Below are positions 8,398-17,800 of a stretch of DNA of 64,000 nt, piece by piece. Source of the DNA: Cohnella faecalis (lineage in GTDB: Bacteria; Bacillota; Bacilli; Paenibacillales; Paenibacillaceae); NCBI RefSeq assembly GCF_003570905.1, contig NZ_QXJM01000039.1:124001-188000 (forward strand), read 5' to 3'. A program made the translations under genes and the position numbers. A model generated the notes under the pieces. That model had not been told where the DNA came from. It was given only the letters and a program-made list of their open reading frames with translations, and did not search any database. Within the stretch, counting starts at the first letter, position 1. Each line of letters starts with the position of its first letter.

Positions 8398-9945
8398 ATG
8401 AAAAATTCGAATAACCGCAGGTGGTGGGTGCTCGGAGCGCTGGCCCTCTGCTTGCTGACAGTCGGGCTTGATTTAACGGTGCTGAACCTGGCTTTGCCTA
8501 CTCTCGCAACGGAATTGCACGCGACCAACGGGCAGCTTCAATGGTTCGCCGATTCCTACAATCTGGTGCTGGCCGCGTCGCTGCTGCCGGCCGGGCTGCT
8601 TGGCGATCGATATGGGCGGAAGAAGATGCTCCTTCTGGCTTTGCTTCTGTTCGGAGCGGCCTCGGCGGCATGCGCCTTCGCCGGCTCTGCGGAAGGGCTG
8701 ATCGCAGGACGCGCCGTTCTCGGGCTAGGGGCCGCGTTTCTAATGCCCTTGTCCATGTCGATCATTCCCGTGCTGTTCACGGAAGAGGAACGGCCGAAGG
8801 CGATCGGCATATGGACGATGGCCAATGCTCTGGGTATTCCGCTTGGCCCTATCGTAGGCGGCTGGCTTCTCAACCATTATTGGTGGGGTTCGGTGTTTCT
8901 GATCAATATCCCTATTATTGTGATAGCGCTGATCGCGGTTTCCGTCCTGCTGCCGGAATCCAAGAGCGCGACGCGCCCCAAGGTCGATTTCATCGGCGTC
9001 TTGGCCTCCAGCCTGGGGCTGGTCGGCGTAACTTACGGCGTTATCGAAGCGGGGGAGAGGGGCTGGGACGATTCGATGACGTTGGTCTCGATCATAGCCG
9101 GGGCTGCGGTTCTCGTCGGCTTCATCTTGTGGGAGCGCCGTGCGCGTCACCCGTTAATTGACCTCTCTCTGTTCCGTTCGTCCGGCTTCACCTGGGGTTC
9201 GATTTTGGCGACCCTCGTATCCTTTGCGATGTTCGGACTATTGTTCGTAACTCCGCAATTTTTTCAAGCGGTCGAAGGGGCGGATTCATTCGGAACCGGG
9301 TTGCGGCTATTGCCGATTATGGGCGGCTTGTTGATCGGAGCAAAGGTTTCCGAGCGGCTTAAGTCTCGTGTCGGAACCGGGGTTACGATTACGCTGGGCT
9401 TTGCGCTGCTCGCGATCGGTCTGGCGGTCGGGGCCAATACCGGCATAGATAGCGGCTATGGCTTCGTGGCCGCATGGATTTCCGTCATCGGACTGGGGCT
9501 TGGGTTTGCGCTGCCTGCGGCTATGGATGCGGCGATGGGCGCGCTGTCCGCCGAGCGGAGCGGCATCGGTTCGGCGCTGATTATGGCGCTTCGGCAAGTC
9601 GGCGGTACGATCGGCGTCGCGATGCTGGGAACCGTGCTTAGCCACGGCTATCGTGATAAACTGAAGGTGGACGAATTACAATTGCCCGCGGATGTCGCAG
9701 AGGCGGCGCAGCGAAGCGTATCCGCCGGAGTGGCGGCTGCGCACGGGATCGAATCGACGGCATTGCTCCACTCGGTTCGTTCCGCCTTCGTTCATGGCAT
9801 GGACGTCATGCTGTGGGTGTGCGGAGGCGTTGCCGCGCTAGGAATCGTGCTGACGTTGGTCTTCTTGCCGCAACGAGCGCAAGGGCGAAGACAGGCGGGG
9901 TCCGATCCAACAACATTGGGGAGTGAGCAAGGTGCCGCCAGATGA
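8398..9945 (+). CDS. DHA2-family MFS drug efflux transporter (14 TM)
   Basis: This is a proton-driven drug exporter in the EmrB/QacA class. The protein of about 515 residues has 14 predicted membrane segments. The first helix carries LDLTVLNLALPTL (motif D1-like), followed by LLGDRYGRKKMLL (motif A) and the antiporter motif C region ALGIPLGPIVGGWL. The ATG at 8398 is preferred over an in-frame GTG at 8386 because AAAGGTGG lies 8 bases before it and contains that GTG. The 3' end overlaps the tetR start, so the pump and its repressor are probably translationally coupled. The substrate is not predictable. Confidence 0.9.
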   Translation: MKNSNNRRWWVLGALALCLLTVGLDLTVLNLALPTLATELHATNGQLQWFADSYNLVLAASLLPAGLLGDRYGRKKMLLLALLLFGAASAACAFAGSAEGLIAGRAVLGLGAAFLMPLSMSIIPVLFTEEERPKAIGIWTMANALGIPLGPIVGGWLLNHYWWGSVFLINIPIIVIALIAVSVLLPESKSATRPKVDFIGVLASSLGLVGVTYGVIEAGERGWDDSMTLVSIIAGAAVLVGFILWERRARHPLIDLSLFRSSGFTWGSILATLVSFAMFGLLFVTPQFFQAVEGADSFGTGLRLLPIMGGLLIGAKVSERLKSRVGTGVTITLGFALLAIGLAVGANTGIDSGYGFVAAWISVIGLGLGFALPAAMDAAMGALSAERSGIGSALIMALRQVGGTIGVAMLGTVLSHGYRDKLKVDELQLPADVAEAAQRSVSAGVAAAHGIESTALLHSVRSAFVHGMDVMLWVCGGVAALGIVLTLVFLPQRAQGRRQAGSDPTTLGSEQGAAR

Positions 9946-10531
9946 TCAGAGGGCTGTCGGATTGCGCGAACGCAAAAAAGCGAAGACGATGGCTGCCATC
10001 CAGATGCATGCCACAAGGCTTTTCGGCGAGAACGGCTATAACGCGACGACCGTGGAGCAGATTGCGGAAGCCGCGGAGGTTTCTCCCAGCACTTTCTTTC
10101 GTTATTTTCCAACCAAGGAGGACGTAGTCATCAAAGACAACTACGATCCTCTCCTTGTTGCCGCATTCGAAGAGCAGCCGGCCGAGCTGAGTCCGCTTCA
10201 AGCTATTCGAGCCGCTATGAAGTCGGCGTTCGCCAGCTTTACGGCCGAAGACATCGCGACGCTGCGCGAAAGAAACCGATTGATTATGACGGTTCCCGAA
10301 TTGCGGGCGGCCTCGATGAACAATATGATTCAGACGATGCATCTCATCGCCGAATTGGTAGCCAAGCGGACCAAGAGGCGGATCGATGACATTGCCGTCC
10401 AGACTTTCGCGGGAGCCTTTATCGGAGTCAGCATTTCAATTATGTTCTACGATGCCGAACACCCCGAAGGGGATATCGTGCAGCTGTTGGACGAAGCATG
10501 GGTTAATCTGGAAGCGGGCTTGCCGCTCTAG
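9932..10531 (+). CDS. TetR-family transcriptional repressor
   Basis: The N-terminal helix-turn-helix is clear: ATRLFGENGYNATTVEQIAEAAEVSPSTFFRYFPTKEDVV. The rest is an all-helical ligand domain, giving about 199 residues. The GTG at 9932 has GGGGAG 8 bases upstream, while the alternative GTG at 9923 would sit against the Shine-Dalgarno. The gene overlaps the end of the efflux gene by 14 bp. The palindromes at 8332-8364 upstream of the operon are its likely operator, giving autoregulation with induction by pump substrates. Confidence 0.9.
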   Translation: MPPDDQRAVGLRERKKAKTMAAIQMHATRLFGENGYNATTVEQIAEAAEVSPSTFFRYFPTKEDVVIKDNYDPLLVAAFEEQPAELSPLQAIRAAMKSAFASFTAEDIATLRERNRLIMTVPELRAASMNNMIQTMHLIAELVAKRTKRRIDDIAVQTFAGAFIGVSISIMFYDAEHPEGDIVQLLDEAWVNLEAGLPL

Positions 10532-10553
10532 ACGCACCAAGCCGAGCCTAGCG

Positions 10554-11129
10554 CTAAGCAAATCGCGTCCCCAGCTTCTCAACCTTCCCGAGCCACTTGA
10601 GCCGAGCTTGCTCCGTGGATGGGCGGACGGGGCCGATCTCGGTAATCTTGACCGGCTTGACGCCGCAGAACTGCAGGGTTGCGATCTTCATCGCCCGATG
10701 GCCCGGCTTGCCGTACACAAAGCGGTTATACCAGGACGGCGTATCCATCGTGACGATCAGCCTGGCGGATTTTCCGGCGAGCAGCTTATCCCATAGGACG
10801 GAGTTATCCCTGTATTTGAAGGCGAAGCCGGGAAGCAGCGTGCGGTCGAGGAAGCCCTTGAGCAGAGCGGGCATCGTGCCCCACCACGTCGGGTAGACGA
10901 ATACAAGGTGGTCGGCCCACCGAATCGTCTCTTGAGCGGCGGCAAGATCGCTCTCCAGCTCCGTTCGTTGACGGTAGCCGTGCTTCAGGCTCGGGTTGAA
11001 CTCCATTCGGCTGAGATCGATTGTCCGGACGCTTGCGCCACGGTCAATAGCTCCTTTGCCGTAGGCTGCCGCCAATGCGGCGCAATAGCTGCCGGAATCC
11101 GGATGCCCCATAACAATGGCAATATTCAT
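10554..11129 (-). CDS. NAD(P)H quinone oxidoreductase, flavodoxin-like fold
   Basis: The 191-residue protein belongs to the Flavodoxin_2/NQO1 group, which reduces quinones by two electrons using FAD or FMN. The first strand and phosphate loop are IAIVMGHPDSGSYCAAL. The mid-region WADHLVFVYPTWWGTMPALLKGFLDR is diagnostic for the family. The second ATG (11129) is chosen because AAAGGAG is then 7 bases away; the first ATG at 11135 is only 1 base from it. It faces away from an AraC-type regulator that probably controls it. The C terminus lies 22 bp from the end of tetR, tail to tail. Confidence 0.85.
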   Translation of the reverse strand: MNIAIVMGHPDSGSYCAALAAAYGKGAIDRGASVRTIDLSRMEFNPSLKHGYRQRTELESDLAAAQETIRWADHLVFVYPTWWGTMPALLKGFLDRTLLPGFAFKYRDNSVLWDKLLAGKSARLIVTMDTPSWYNRFVYGKPGHRAMKIATLQFCGVKPVKITEIGPVRPSTEQARLKWLGKVEKLGTRFA

Positions 11130-11140
11130 GTTCATTCTCC

Positions 11141-11164
11141 TTTGTTCATCGGTTTGTTCATCGA
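11141..11164. promoter_or_regulatory. Tandem direct repeat in the divergent quinone reductase/AraC region
   Basis: TTTGTTCATCGG is followed directly by TTTGTTCATCGA, an 11 of 12 match in direct orientation. The first copy overlaps the ribosome binding site of the reductase gene. AraC-type proteins bind direct repeats, though usually with longer spacing. An inverted repeat AATCTT/AAGATT at 11175-11194 is a second candidate. Confidence 0.45.
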
Positions 11165-11257
11165 TGCTTGCGATAATCTTATTCTAAGAAGATTCGGCAT
11201 TCGTTCCCATGAGATCGGACGCCAAAAAAGTGCGATTCCGCGCAAAGGAGGCTGTTA

Positions 11258-12268
11258 ATGAGCGACATCGGATTGTCTATCAAGCTCGTCTATCCGATCG
11301 TCAAGACGTTATCCGCTCAAGGCATCGAATTGGCTCGTTTCTATTCCGTCACGGGATTCGACGAACGGCTGCTTCAGGATCCGGAGGCGCGGATTTCCGA
11401 GCTGGAATACGATCGGCTTCTGAACTCGGCGGCGGAGCTGACGGATGACGAATCGTTCGGGGTCCGGCAGGGGATGGCGCTTGAAATATTCGACCTGGGC
11501 ATTCTCGGATACGTCCTGGTTCATTCCGGGACGATCCGGGAGGCGCTGGCCTCCTATCAGCGGTACAATGTGGTCTTGTGCAACGGAATCGACGTAACGA
11601 CGAAGGAGTCGGGAGAAGAGGCCGATATTCTCGTCACGTTCCCGAATCCTGCCTCGAACCCGTCGCGGCATTGCGCGGAAGGCGTTGCAAGCTCCTTGTT
11701 CCACCTCTTCTCGAAGCTGAGCGGAAGAAGCGTTCCGGTCCGTGCCGTGGAGTTCGTCTACCCCGAGCCCGGCGAATACGGAGGGCACGCTTCGGTCTGG
11801 GGCGTCATGCCGAAGTTCGGCGGCGAGAGCAATCTTATTCGCGTAAGCAGGGAGATGCTGGACTTCCCGATCATGTATGCGGACGCGAAACTGCTGCAAG
11901 CTTTCGAGGAAGACGTCAAGGACGTTCGCAGCCGCCTGCTTTACGGCCGCGCACTGTCCGACCGGCTCGCGGAGTGGATGGTATCCGCCATGGCCTCCGC
12001 ACTGCCGTCCCTCGCCGAAGCTTCCAAGAGGTTTCATGTCGGAACCCGGACGCTGCAGGCGAAGCTCAAAGGGGAAGGGACGACCTTCAACGAGATTTTA
12101 TCCCGGGTAAGGATGGAGCTGGCGATCAAATATCTGGGCAACCGACAGTACAGTGTAGGCGATGTCGCCTATCTGCTGCACTATTCGGAGCCGAGCGCGT
12201 TCCAGAATGCATTCAAAAAGTGGAAGGGCGAGACGGCCGGGCAATATCGGCTCCGTCTCGCGAAGTAA
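11258..12268 (+). CDS. AraC-family transcriptional regulator with N-terminal Arabinose_bd-type domain
   Basis: The protein has 336 residues. The long N-terminal domain (about 15-215) contains QGMALEIFDLGILGYVLVHSGTIREAL, resembling the ligand domain of OruR/VirF-like regulators. The C-terminal double helix-turn-helix follows, with KRFHVGTRTLQAKLKGEG and YSVGDVAYLLHYSEPSAFQNAFKKWKG. AAAGGAGG precedes the ATG at an ideal distance. It is transcribed away from the quinone reductase gene and shares a 129-bp control region with it, so that gene is its most likely target. The inducer is unknown. Confidence 0.9.
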   Translation: MSDIGLSIKLVYPIVKTLSAQGIELARFYSVTGFDERLLQDPEARISELEYDRLLNSAAELTDDESFGVRQGMALEIFDLGILGYVLVHSGTIREALASYQRYNVVLCNGIDVTTKESGEEADILVTFPNPASNPSRHCAEGVASSLFHLFSKLSGRSVPVRAVEFVYPEPGEYGGHASVWGVMPKFGGESNLIRVSREMLDFPIMYADAKLLQAFEEDVKDVRSRLLYGRALSDRLAEWMVSAMASALPSLAEASKRFHVGTRTLQAKLKGEGTTFNEILSRVRMELAIKYLGNRQYSVGDVAYLLHYSEPSAFQNAFKKWKGETAGQYRLRLAK

Positions 12269-12304
12269 GCTCGCGCAGGAGAAAACGAGGTTCGAGGGGG
12301 AGGA

Positions 12305-12323
12305 GAAGCCGCCGCGCGGCTTC
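12305..12323. terminator. Hairpin between convergent genes
   Basis: GAAGCCG and CGGCTTC form a 7-bp stem with a 5-base GC loop, centred between the AraC stop (12268) and the SDR stop (12331). No T run follows on either strand, so terminator function is only suggested by position. Confidence 0.35.
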
Positions 12324-12330
12324 CCAAACT

Positions 12331-13059
12331 TCAATCGTTCTTGAACAGACGATCTGCCGCGCCCGGAGCGATCCGAACGAGCCATCGGAGCAGCTTCACT
12401 TTGCCGATGGCGATCTCGAACCGGTTGCCGGCGAAGGCAGGCATGAACTCGTCGACAAGCCGATCCGGAGACAGCTTGTTGCGGCCTCTTCCTCGCGTCA
12501 TATCGGTGTCGATAACGGGCGGCAGCACTTCGAATACGCGGACGTTCGTCCCTTCCAGCTGGTGGCGAAGAGCTTTGCTGAACAGATGGAGCCCCGCTTT
12601 GGACGCGCAATAGACGGCGCCCGACGTTTTCGGAACCAAGCCCAGTCCGGACGAAATATTGACAATGGCCGCTTCCTCCTTCGTCTTCAGAAGCGGAAGC
12701 AGCCCGGAGCACAGCTCGATGGGCGCCGTCAGGTTGATGGCGATTTCCTCCGCGATTCGCGGTTCCTTTTCCTCAAGAAAGGAGTAGTTGTACTGGATGC
12801 CGGCATTGTTGACGATAATGCTTAGATCCGGATACTGCTCCTTCAGCGTATGGATAAGCCGCTCGCGCTGAATGCCGTCGCCAAGATCGCACGCGATCGT
12901 CTCCACTTGCGGCAGCGCTTCTTTCAACCACAGCAGCTTCCGGGAATCCCGCCCCACGGCAATAACCCGATTCCCGCTCGCCGCGAACCGCTTGCTTAAC
13001 GCAAGTCCTATTCCGGCCGATCCTCCCGTAATCAAGACCGTATGGCCCGAAGTTCTCAT
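12331..13059 (-). CDS. Short-chain dehydrogenase/reductase (DltE-like)
   Basis: The 242-residue protein is a classical SDR oxidoreductase. It has the cofactor motif TGGSAGIGLALS near residue 11, NNAGIQYN near 88, and the catalytic set Ser (IVNISSGLG), Tyr and Lys (YCASKAG). The overall form matches DltE/YvaG-like SDRs from Firmicutes; the true substrate is unknown. It lies downstream of the Crp-like regulator gene on the same strand, separated by 63 bp that contain a hairpin. No strong ribosome binding site is visible. Confidence 0.85.
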   Translation of the reverse strand: MRTSGHTVLITGGSAGIGLALSKRFAASGNRVIAVGRDSRKLLWLKEALPQVETIACDLGDGIQRERLIHTLKEQYPDLSIIVNNAGIQYNYSFLEEKEPRIAEEIAINLTAPIELCSGLLPLLKTKEEAAIVNISSGLGLVPKTSGAVYCASKAGLHLFSKALRHQLEGTNVRVFEVLPPVIDTDMTRGRGRNKLSPDRLVDEFMPAFAGNRFEIAIGKVKLLRWLVRIAPGAADRLFKND

Positions 13060-13069
13060 TGCCTTAATC

Positions 13070-13119
13070 GCCCCTTCCGAGTCTGGTAGTCCCGACTATA
13101 CGGCATGAGGGGCTTTTTT
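13070..13119 (+). terminator. Terminator-like hairpin on + strand between crp-like and SDR genes
   Basis: GCCCCT (13070-13075) pairs with AGGGGC (13108-13113), with further pairing inside, and six T follow on the + strand. Both flanking genes run on the - strand, so the signal would stop antisense transcription. On the - strand the A-rich flank offers no T run. Confidence 0.4.
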
Positions 13120-13122
13120 ACC

Positions 13123-13710
13123 TTAACCTAGGTTAATTCGGCGGCGGATTCGGCTTAAGGCTACCGGAGTGATGCCGAGGTAGGAAGCGATATGATACAG
13201 CGGAATCCGTTCGTGCAGCTCGGGATTCTCGTTAACGAACAAACGATACCGTTCCTCCGCCGAGCAGAGAAGCAGCTCCCGTTCTCTCTGTTCTTTTTTG
13301 ATGAACAGCCTCTCCGCCATCCTTCTTCCGAGACGCTCCCAGCAAACATGTCTATCATACAAGCCTATATAGTCCGCATAGGAGATGACCCATAGCTCGC
13401 TGTCCTCCAATGCCTGAATGTGCAGGCGGGAAGGCGAATCCAGCAGCAGAGAATGAAAAGAGGCCACGAAATCCCCTTTGCCGCAGAAGCTTTTGTTAAG
13501 CTCGTTCCCGTTCTCCGTATCGTAATAAAACCGGAACAGCCCTTCGGCGCAAAAAGCGATGAACCGGGCCTGTTCACCCGAGCGGATAAAATAGTCGTAT
13601 TTCCGCAATGTGCGAGCGTGCAATCGGGCTGCGAACCATTGCCACTCCGAATCGGGTATGTCGCTGAATCGCCTTAACAGCGTGGCATAGCTTTGAAGGC
13701 TGGCATCCAT
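13123..13710 (-). CDS. Crp/Fnr-family transcriptional regulator
   Basis: The 195-residue protein has an N-terminal cyclic-nucleotide-binding-like beta barrel, with IRSGEQARFIAFCAEGLFRFYYDTENGNELNKSF and a following C helix. The C-terminal recognition helix is YLGITPVALSRIRRRI. This form, with a short HTH ending in 'SRIRR', is common in Bacteroidetes and Paenibacillus regulators that control nearby oxidoreductases. No cysteine cluster for an iron-sulfur centre is seen. It precedes the SDR gene on the same strand and may control it. The ligand is unknown. Confidence 0.85.
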   Translation of the reverse strand: MDASLQSYATLLRRFSDIPDSEWQWFAARLHARTLRKYDYFIRSGEQARFIAFCAEGLFRFYYDTENGNELNKSFCGKGDFVASFHSLLLDSPSRLHIQALEDSELWVISYADYIGLYDRHVCWERLGRRMAERLFIKKEQRERELLLCSAEERYRLFVNENPELHERIPLYHIASYLGITPVALSRIRRRINLG

Positions 13711-13753
13711 GTGCTTCGTTCGGCTCCTTCCGAAATCGACTGCGAGACTCGAT

Positions 13754-14887
13754 TTACTCCGGAAGCCCGAGCTCTTGGTCGAATATCCGATTTTTCGACT
13801 GCCGCAGCCGATCCGCTCCGGCGGTATCGCCCGTCGCGGTCAGATGCTGCAGAAGCAGGTCGTAAGAGCGCTCCCGGTAAGGCTCGTATTCGATCAGCTT
13901 GCGCAGCATCGGTTCTGTGGCTGTCATGCCTGCTTTGCCGACCGCCTTGTCGAGGTAACGGATAAAGGCGGAACGCAGCTCATATCTCCGGCTCTCCGCC
14001 CAGCCGTAATACTCCGTCTCCAAGTAGTCTCCCCTGTACAGCGACAGCAGCTCTTCCGCGAATTCCGCCGTGTCTCCGGCTCGCAGAATCGCATCCAAGC
14101 GGTCGGCGTCGCAGCCAATGTCATCGGTGCGCATCCAGTAGCGCTCGTCGCCGAAGGCGACCGCTTCCGGAAATCCGGCAGTCCGCAAAGTGCTGCGCAA
14201 ATTGTACAGTGTCGTGTGGAACAGCGTTTGGGCGCGGTCGGCTGCAAGCTCCGGCCACAAATGGTCGAGGATTCGATATCGGTAGACGGGAGAACCGCCA
14301 TGGTGCCACAAGTAGGCGAACAGCTCCTTCGTCTTTTTCGTTCGCCAGGTTACGAGACGGCCTTCGGCATCGTACAGCTCCAGGCTGCCCATCGCTTTCA
14401 GATTCAGCGGCTTTCGCACGGTCGAACCGACACCGGCATTGGCACCGGCACCGCCGCCGGAGCTTTCCCGATCCGCGCCTCCGGTCGCTGCCCCGGACGA
14501 ATCCCCGCGGCGCTTCGCGGCTTTCGCCTGCAAGGCGGTGTAGCGCCCGAGCGTCTTGACCAGCTTCTCCTTCGCGACCGGCTTGAGCAAATAGCCGATG
14601 GCATTCGTGTCGAAAGCTTCCACGGCATATTGGTGATGAGCGGTAACGAATACGATCTCCGCGTCTGGATAGCGCGATAGCAGCAGCTCTGCGGCCGCCA
14701 GCCCGTTCGTTCCCGGCATTTCGATATCCAGGAAAATAAGGTCCGGCTTCAACCCGGCCGCGCACTCGATCGCATCGGCAGCCAATCGGAATTTGCCGGC
14801 GACGGCGATGCCGCCAATTTCCAAAAGCAGAATTTCCAGCACGTCCAGAGCGATTTCTTCGTCATCGATCAATATTGCGTTCAACAT
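13754..14887 (-). CDS. Response regulator with SARP-like (BTAD) output domain
   Basis: The protein has 377 residues. Residues 1-120 form a receiver domain: acidic pair IDDEE, phosphoacceptor Asp in DLIFLDIEMPG near residue 54, Thr in IVFVTAHHQ and Lys in YLLKPV. A Gly/Ala/Ser-rich linker follows, then an OmpR-like winged helix (TWRTKKTKELFAYLWHHGG to LYNLRSTLRTAG) and an all-helical BTAD domain. This architecture occurs in Paenibacillaceae next to large hybrid kinases. Its first 26 bases overlap the end of the kinase gene, so it is almost certainly that kinase's partner. Confidence 0.9.
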   Translation of the reverse strand: MLNAILIDDEEIALDVLEILLLEIGGIAVAGKFRLAADAIECAAGLKPDLIFLDIEMPGTNGLAAAELLLSRYPDAEIVFVTAHHQYAVEAFDTNAIGYLLKPVAKEKLVKTLGRYTALQAKAAKRRGDSSGAATGGADRESSGGGAGANAGVGSTVRKPLNLKAMGSLELYDAEGRLVTWRTKKTKELFAYLWHHGGSPVYRYRILDHLWPELAADRAQTLFHTTLYNLRSTLRTAGFPEAVAFGDERYWMRTDDIGCDADRLDAILRAGDTAEFAEELLSLYRGDYLETEYYGWAESRRYELRSAFIRYLDKAVGKAGMTATEPMLRKLIEYEPYRERSYDLLLQHLTATGDTAGADRLRQSKNRIFDQELGLPE

Positions 14888-17800
14888 AGTTGTCCTCCGG
14901 TATAACGAGCTTGACTTGCGTTCCCTGTCCGGGGCTGCTTCGAATTTCGAGCTTGCGGCCGTATAGCATTTGCAGACGACGGTTCACGTTGCCGATTCCG
15001 ACCCCCGAGGCTCCGCCTTTGTTCAGAGAGCGCAAGGCGTCGTCGTCCATGCCGACCCCGTCGTCTTCGACGATAATTTCGACTCCGTCCGTGCTGCGGC
15101 TTACGCTAATATCGATCGTTCCTCCCGATGGCTTTTGTCCGATTCCGTGACGAACCGCATTCTCCACGATCGGCTGCAAAGTGAGCGGAGGCAGCAAGCA
15201 GCGAATCTCGTCCTCGTTCCGGTACCGTACCCGCAGCCGGCTTCCGAATCGAAGCTGCTCGATCGCCAAATACGCTTGAACCAGCTCCATCTCGCGCTCG
15301 AACGCTACGAATTCGCCTTGGAACACGAACGTGAATTTGCCCCGCAAATAGGTCGTCAGATGATGAATCGTCTCCCGAAGCTTATCTACGTCCTTATAGC
15401 TCAGTCCGACGAGGGCGTTCAGGCTGTTATATAGAAAGTGAGGCGTAATCTGCGCCTGCAGGAAATCCATCTCCCGACGAATCGCTTGCTCGGACGAGTT
15501 CTTCATAGCGAGCAGCGAACGCACCCGGGCTTTCAATTCCGCCATCTCGAACGGCTTTTGCACGATATCGTTCGCGCCCGCATTGAAGGAGGCCAATATA
15601 TCTCCCGTCTGGCCCGAGGCGGTCAGCATAAGGACGGGCAGCTCCGCAAGCCCGCGCAGCGAGCGGATTTCCCGGCACACCTCCAACCCCGATAGACCGG
15701 GCATCATCAGATCGAGCAGCACCAAATCCGGCTTAGGCGCGCGGAGCAGCGTATCGAGCGCTTCCCTGCCGCTTCCGACCGCCGTATAGGCATGTCTCAT
15801 GGAGGTGACGGCGTCGATCAGCACCTTCAGATTGGACGGCTCGTCGTCTACGATAAGAATATGGAATTCCGCTGCTTTCCCGCCTTGCAAGCTTCCCGAC
15901 AATGGCGCCGTCGTCTCCTCCGCAGCCGCGCCCGTGCCCGTCCATTCCGTCGTCGCGGCGGCCTCTTCCTCCGAATGGGCTATCGGAAGCGTGAACGTGA
16001 ATCGGGAGCCGACGCCGACTTCGGATTCCACCTCCAGCCGGCCTCCCTGAAGCTCTACAAGCTGCTTCGAAATGCTGAGCCCGAGACCGATGCCGTCGCG
16101 CGAACCGGAGCTGTCTTCCTGATACTGGACGAACGGCTGAAAGAGGTCGGCGAACGCATCGGTTGGTATGCCCCTGCCCGTATCCTCGACAGTTAAGGCC
16201 AGCTCGTCTTCCCGTACTTCCGCCGAAATTTTTACCGTGCCTCTGTCCGTGTATTTCAAGCCGTTCTCCATCAGGTTGTGAAGAATTTGCCGGAGCCGGT
16301 TCTCGTCTGCACGCACCAAGGGGAGCTTGCGGGGCAGCTCGCTGACGAGCTTGACTTCCCGGTTGATGGAGGAGACGGACAGCGTCTCCATGACGAACCG
16401 AACCGACGTACCGACATTGACGGCCGTCGGATGGATGGAGAGCTGGCCGTACCGGATCCGGTTCATGTCCAGAATGTCGTGAACGAGTCCGGCAAGCCGC
16501 CTGCCGATCAGATGAAGCAGCTGTATATTCTCCCGATGCTCCGGGCGAAGAGGCGTATCCTGATTGTCCAGCAGCGCTTGCGACAAATTGATGATGCCGT
16601 GCAGAGGAGTGCGAATCTCATGCGACGTCGTGGCCAGAAATTCGTCCTTCTGACGGTCGTATTGAAGCAGCCGGGTAGTCAGCCGATCGCTTCTCTGGAA
16701 AGCGTCCCGAATCCGATCCGACATGAGGAACGCTTGCGAGAAGACGAGCAGCAGCGGGGTTACGATGATGTAATACGGATTGTCGAGCGCCAGCAAGTAG
16801 CGAAATTGGCCGTAGATCCAGGTGAAAATCAGAAAAAACACGCCAAGCGTCACATAGTAGCCGCCATGAGTCTCTCGCCTGCGGCTGTGGAATATGGCGT
16901 AAAAGATAGCGAAAAAGCAAAGGATTTGCAGAGCAATCCCGAGTGAGAACAAGCGGGTAAGATACGAGTTGGGAACGATAACGGCCAGAGCCAAATACAT
17001 ATAAGAGAACTGGCGGAGAAGCCGGATAAAAGTCGACTCCTTTTCGCCCAGATAGCTGTAAACATAGCGAAAAAAGAAAAGAAACGTCATATAAGGAAAA
17101 ATAAAGATCATCTTCTGCAGCCATGGGAACGAGAGAGACGGAATTAGCGTTGTCGCCAAAATCTCGTCGTCCAGACTGAAGAACAGGCCCGTCGACAAGC
17201 AGAACAGGCTGAAGTACATAATATGGGGTTCTTTGCGCCATTGCTTGAACATGCCGACGTAGTAGAGCCCGAACACGAGCAGCGTCGTTATGAGAATCAT
17301 ATCGGCCAGCCGTGAGTTGTCGCGATCCGCCATGACGTCCCCCGTCAAGCCGAAGATCGGAGCTTGTACGAGTCCGCCCTGGAAAAATTCGAAGCTGGCA
17401 ACTTGCATGATGATTTCCACTTGACCGGCATTCGCGGCGGCGGTGCCGAAGAAGGGGACGTTGCTGGGGACGAAGTCTTCTGCCGTCAAGGCCGGTCGGC
17501 CGGTGCCGCCCACATCTGTGCCGTTGATATAGATATGACTTGAGAGGCGAATTTTTTTGGCGCGCAGACTGTAGATGTCCTCCCGGTTCACGTCCACGAG
17601 CAGGCGATAAGTGCCCGCGCCGAAGCCTTCCCCTCTGACGGAATTCACCGCTCGCTGCCAGCTGCCGGGTACTTTTACGAGCTGAGGACGCGCCTGCATG
17701 CTCTTCCAGCCGCTGCGAAAATCGTCCGGACCGAGCAATTGCCCCTCATAGAACTCCCATTGTCCGCTAAGGGGAATAACCCCTTGCTCCGCAAAATCCC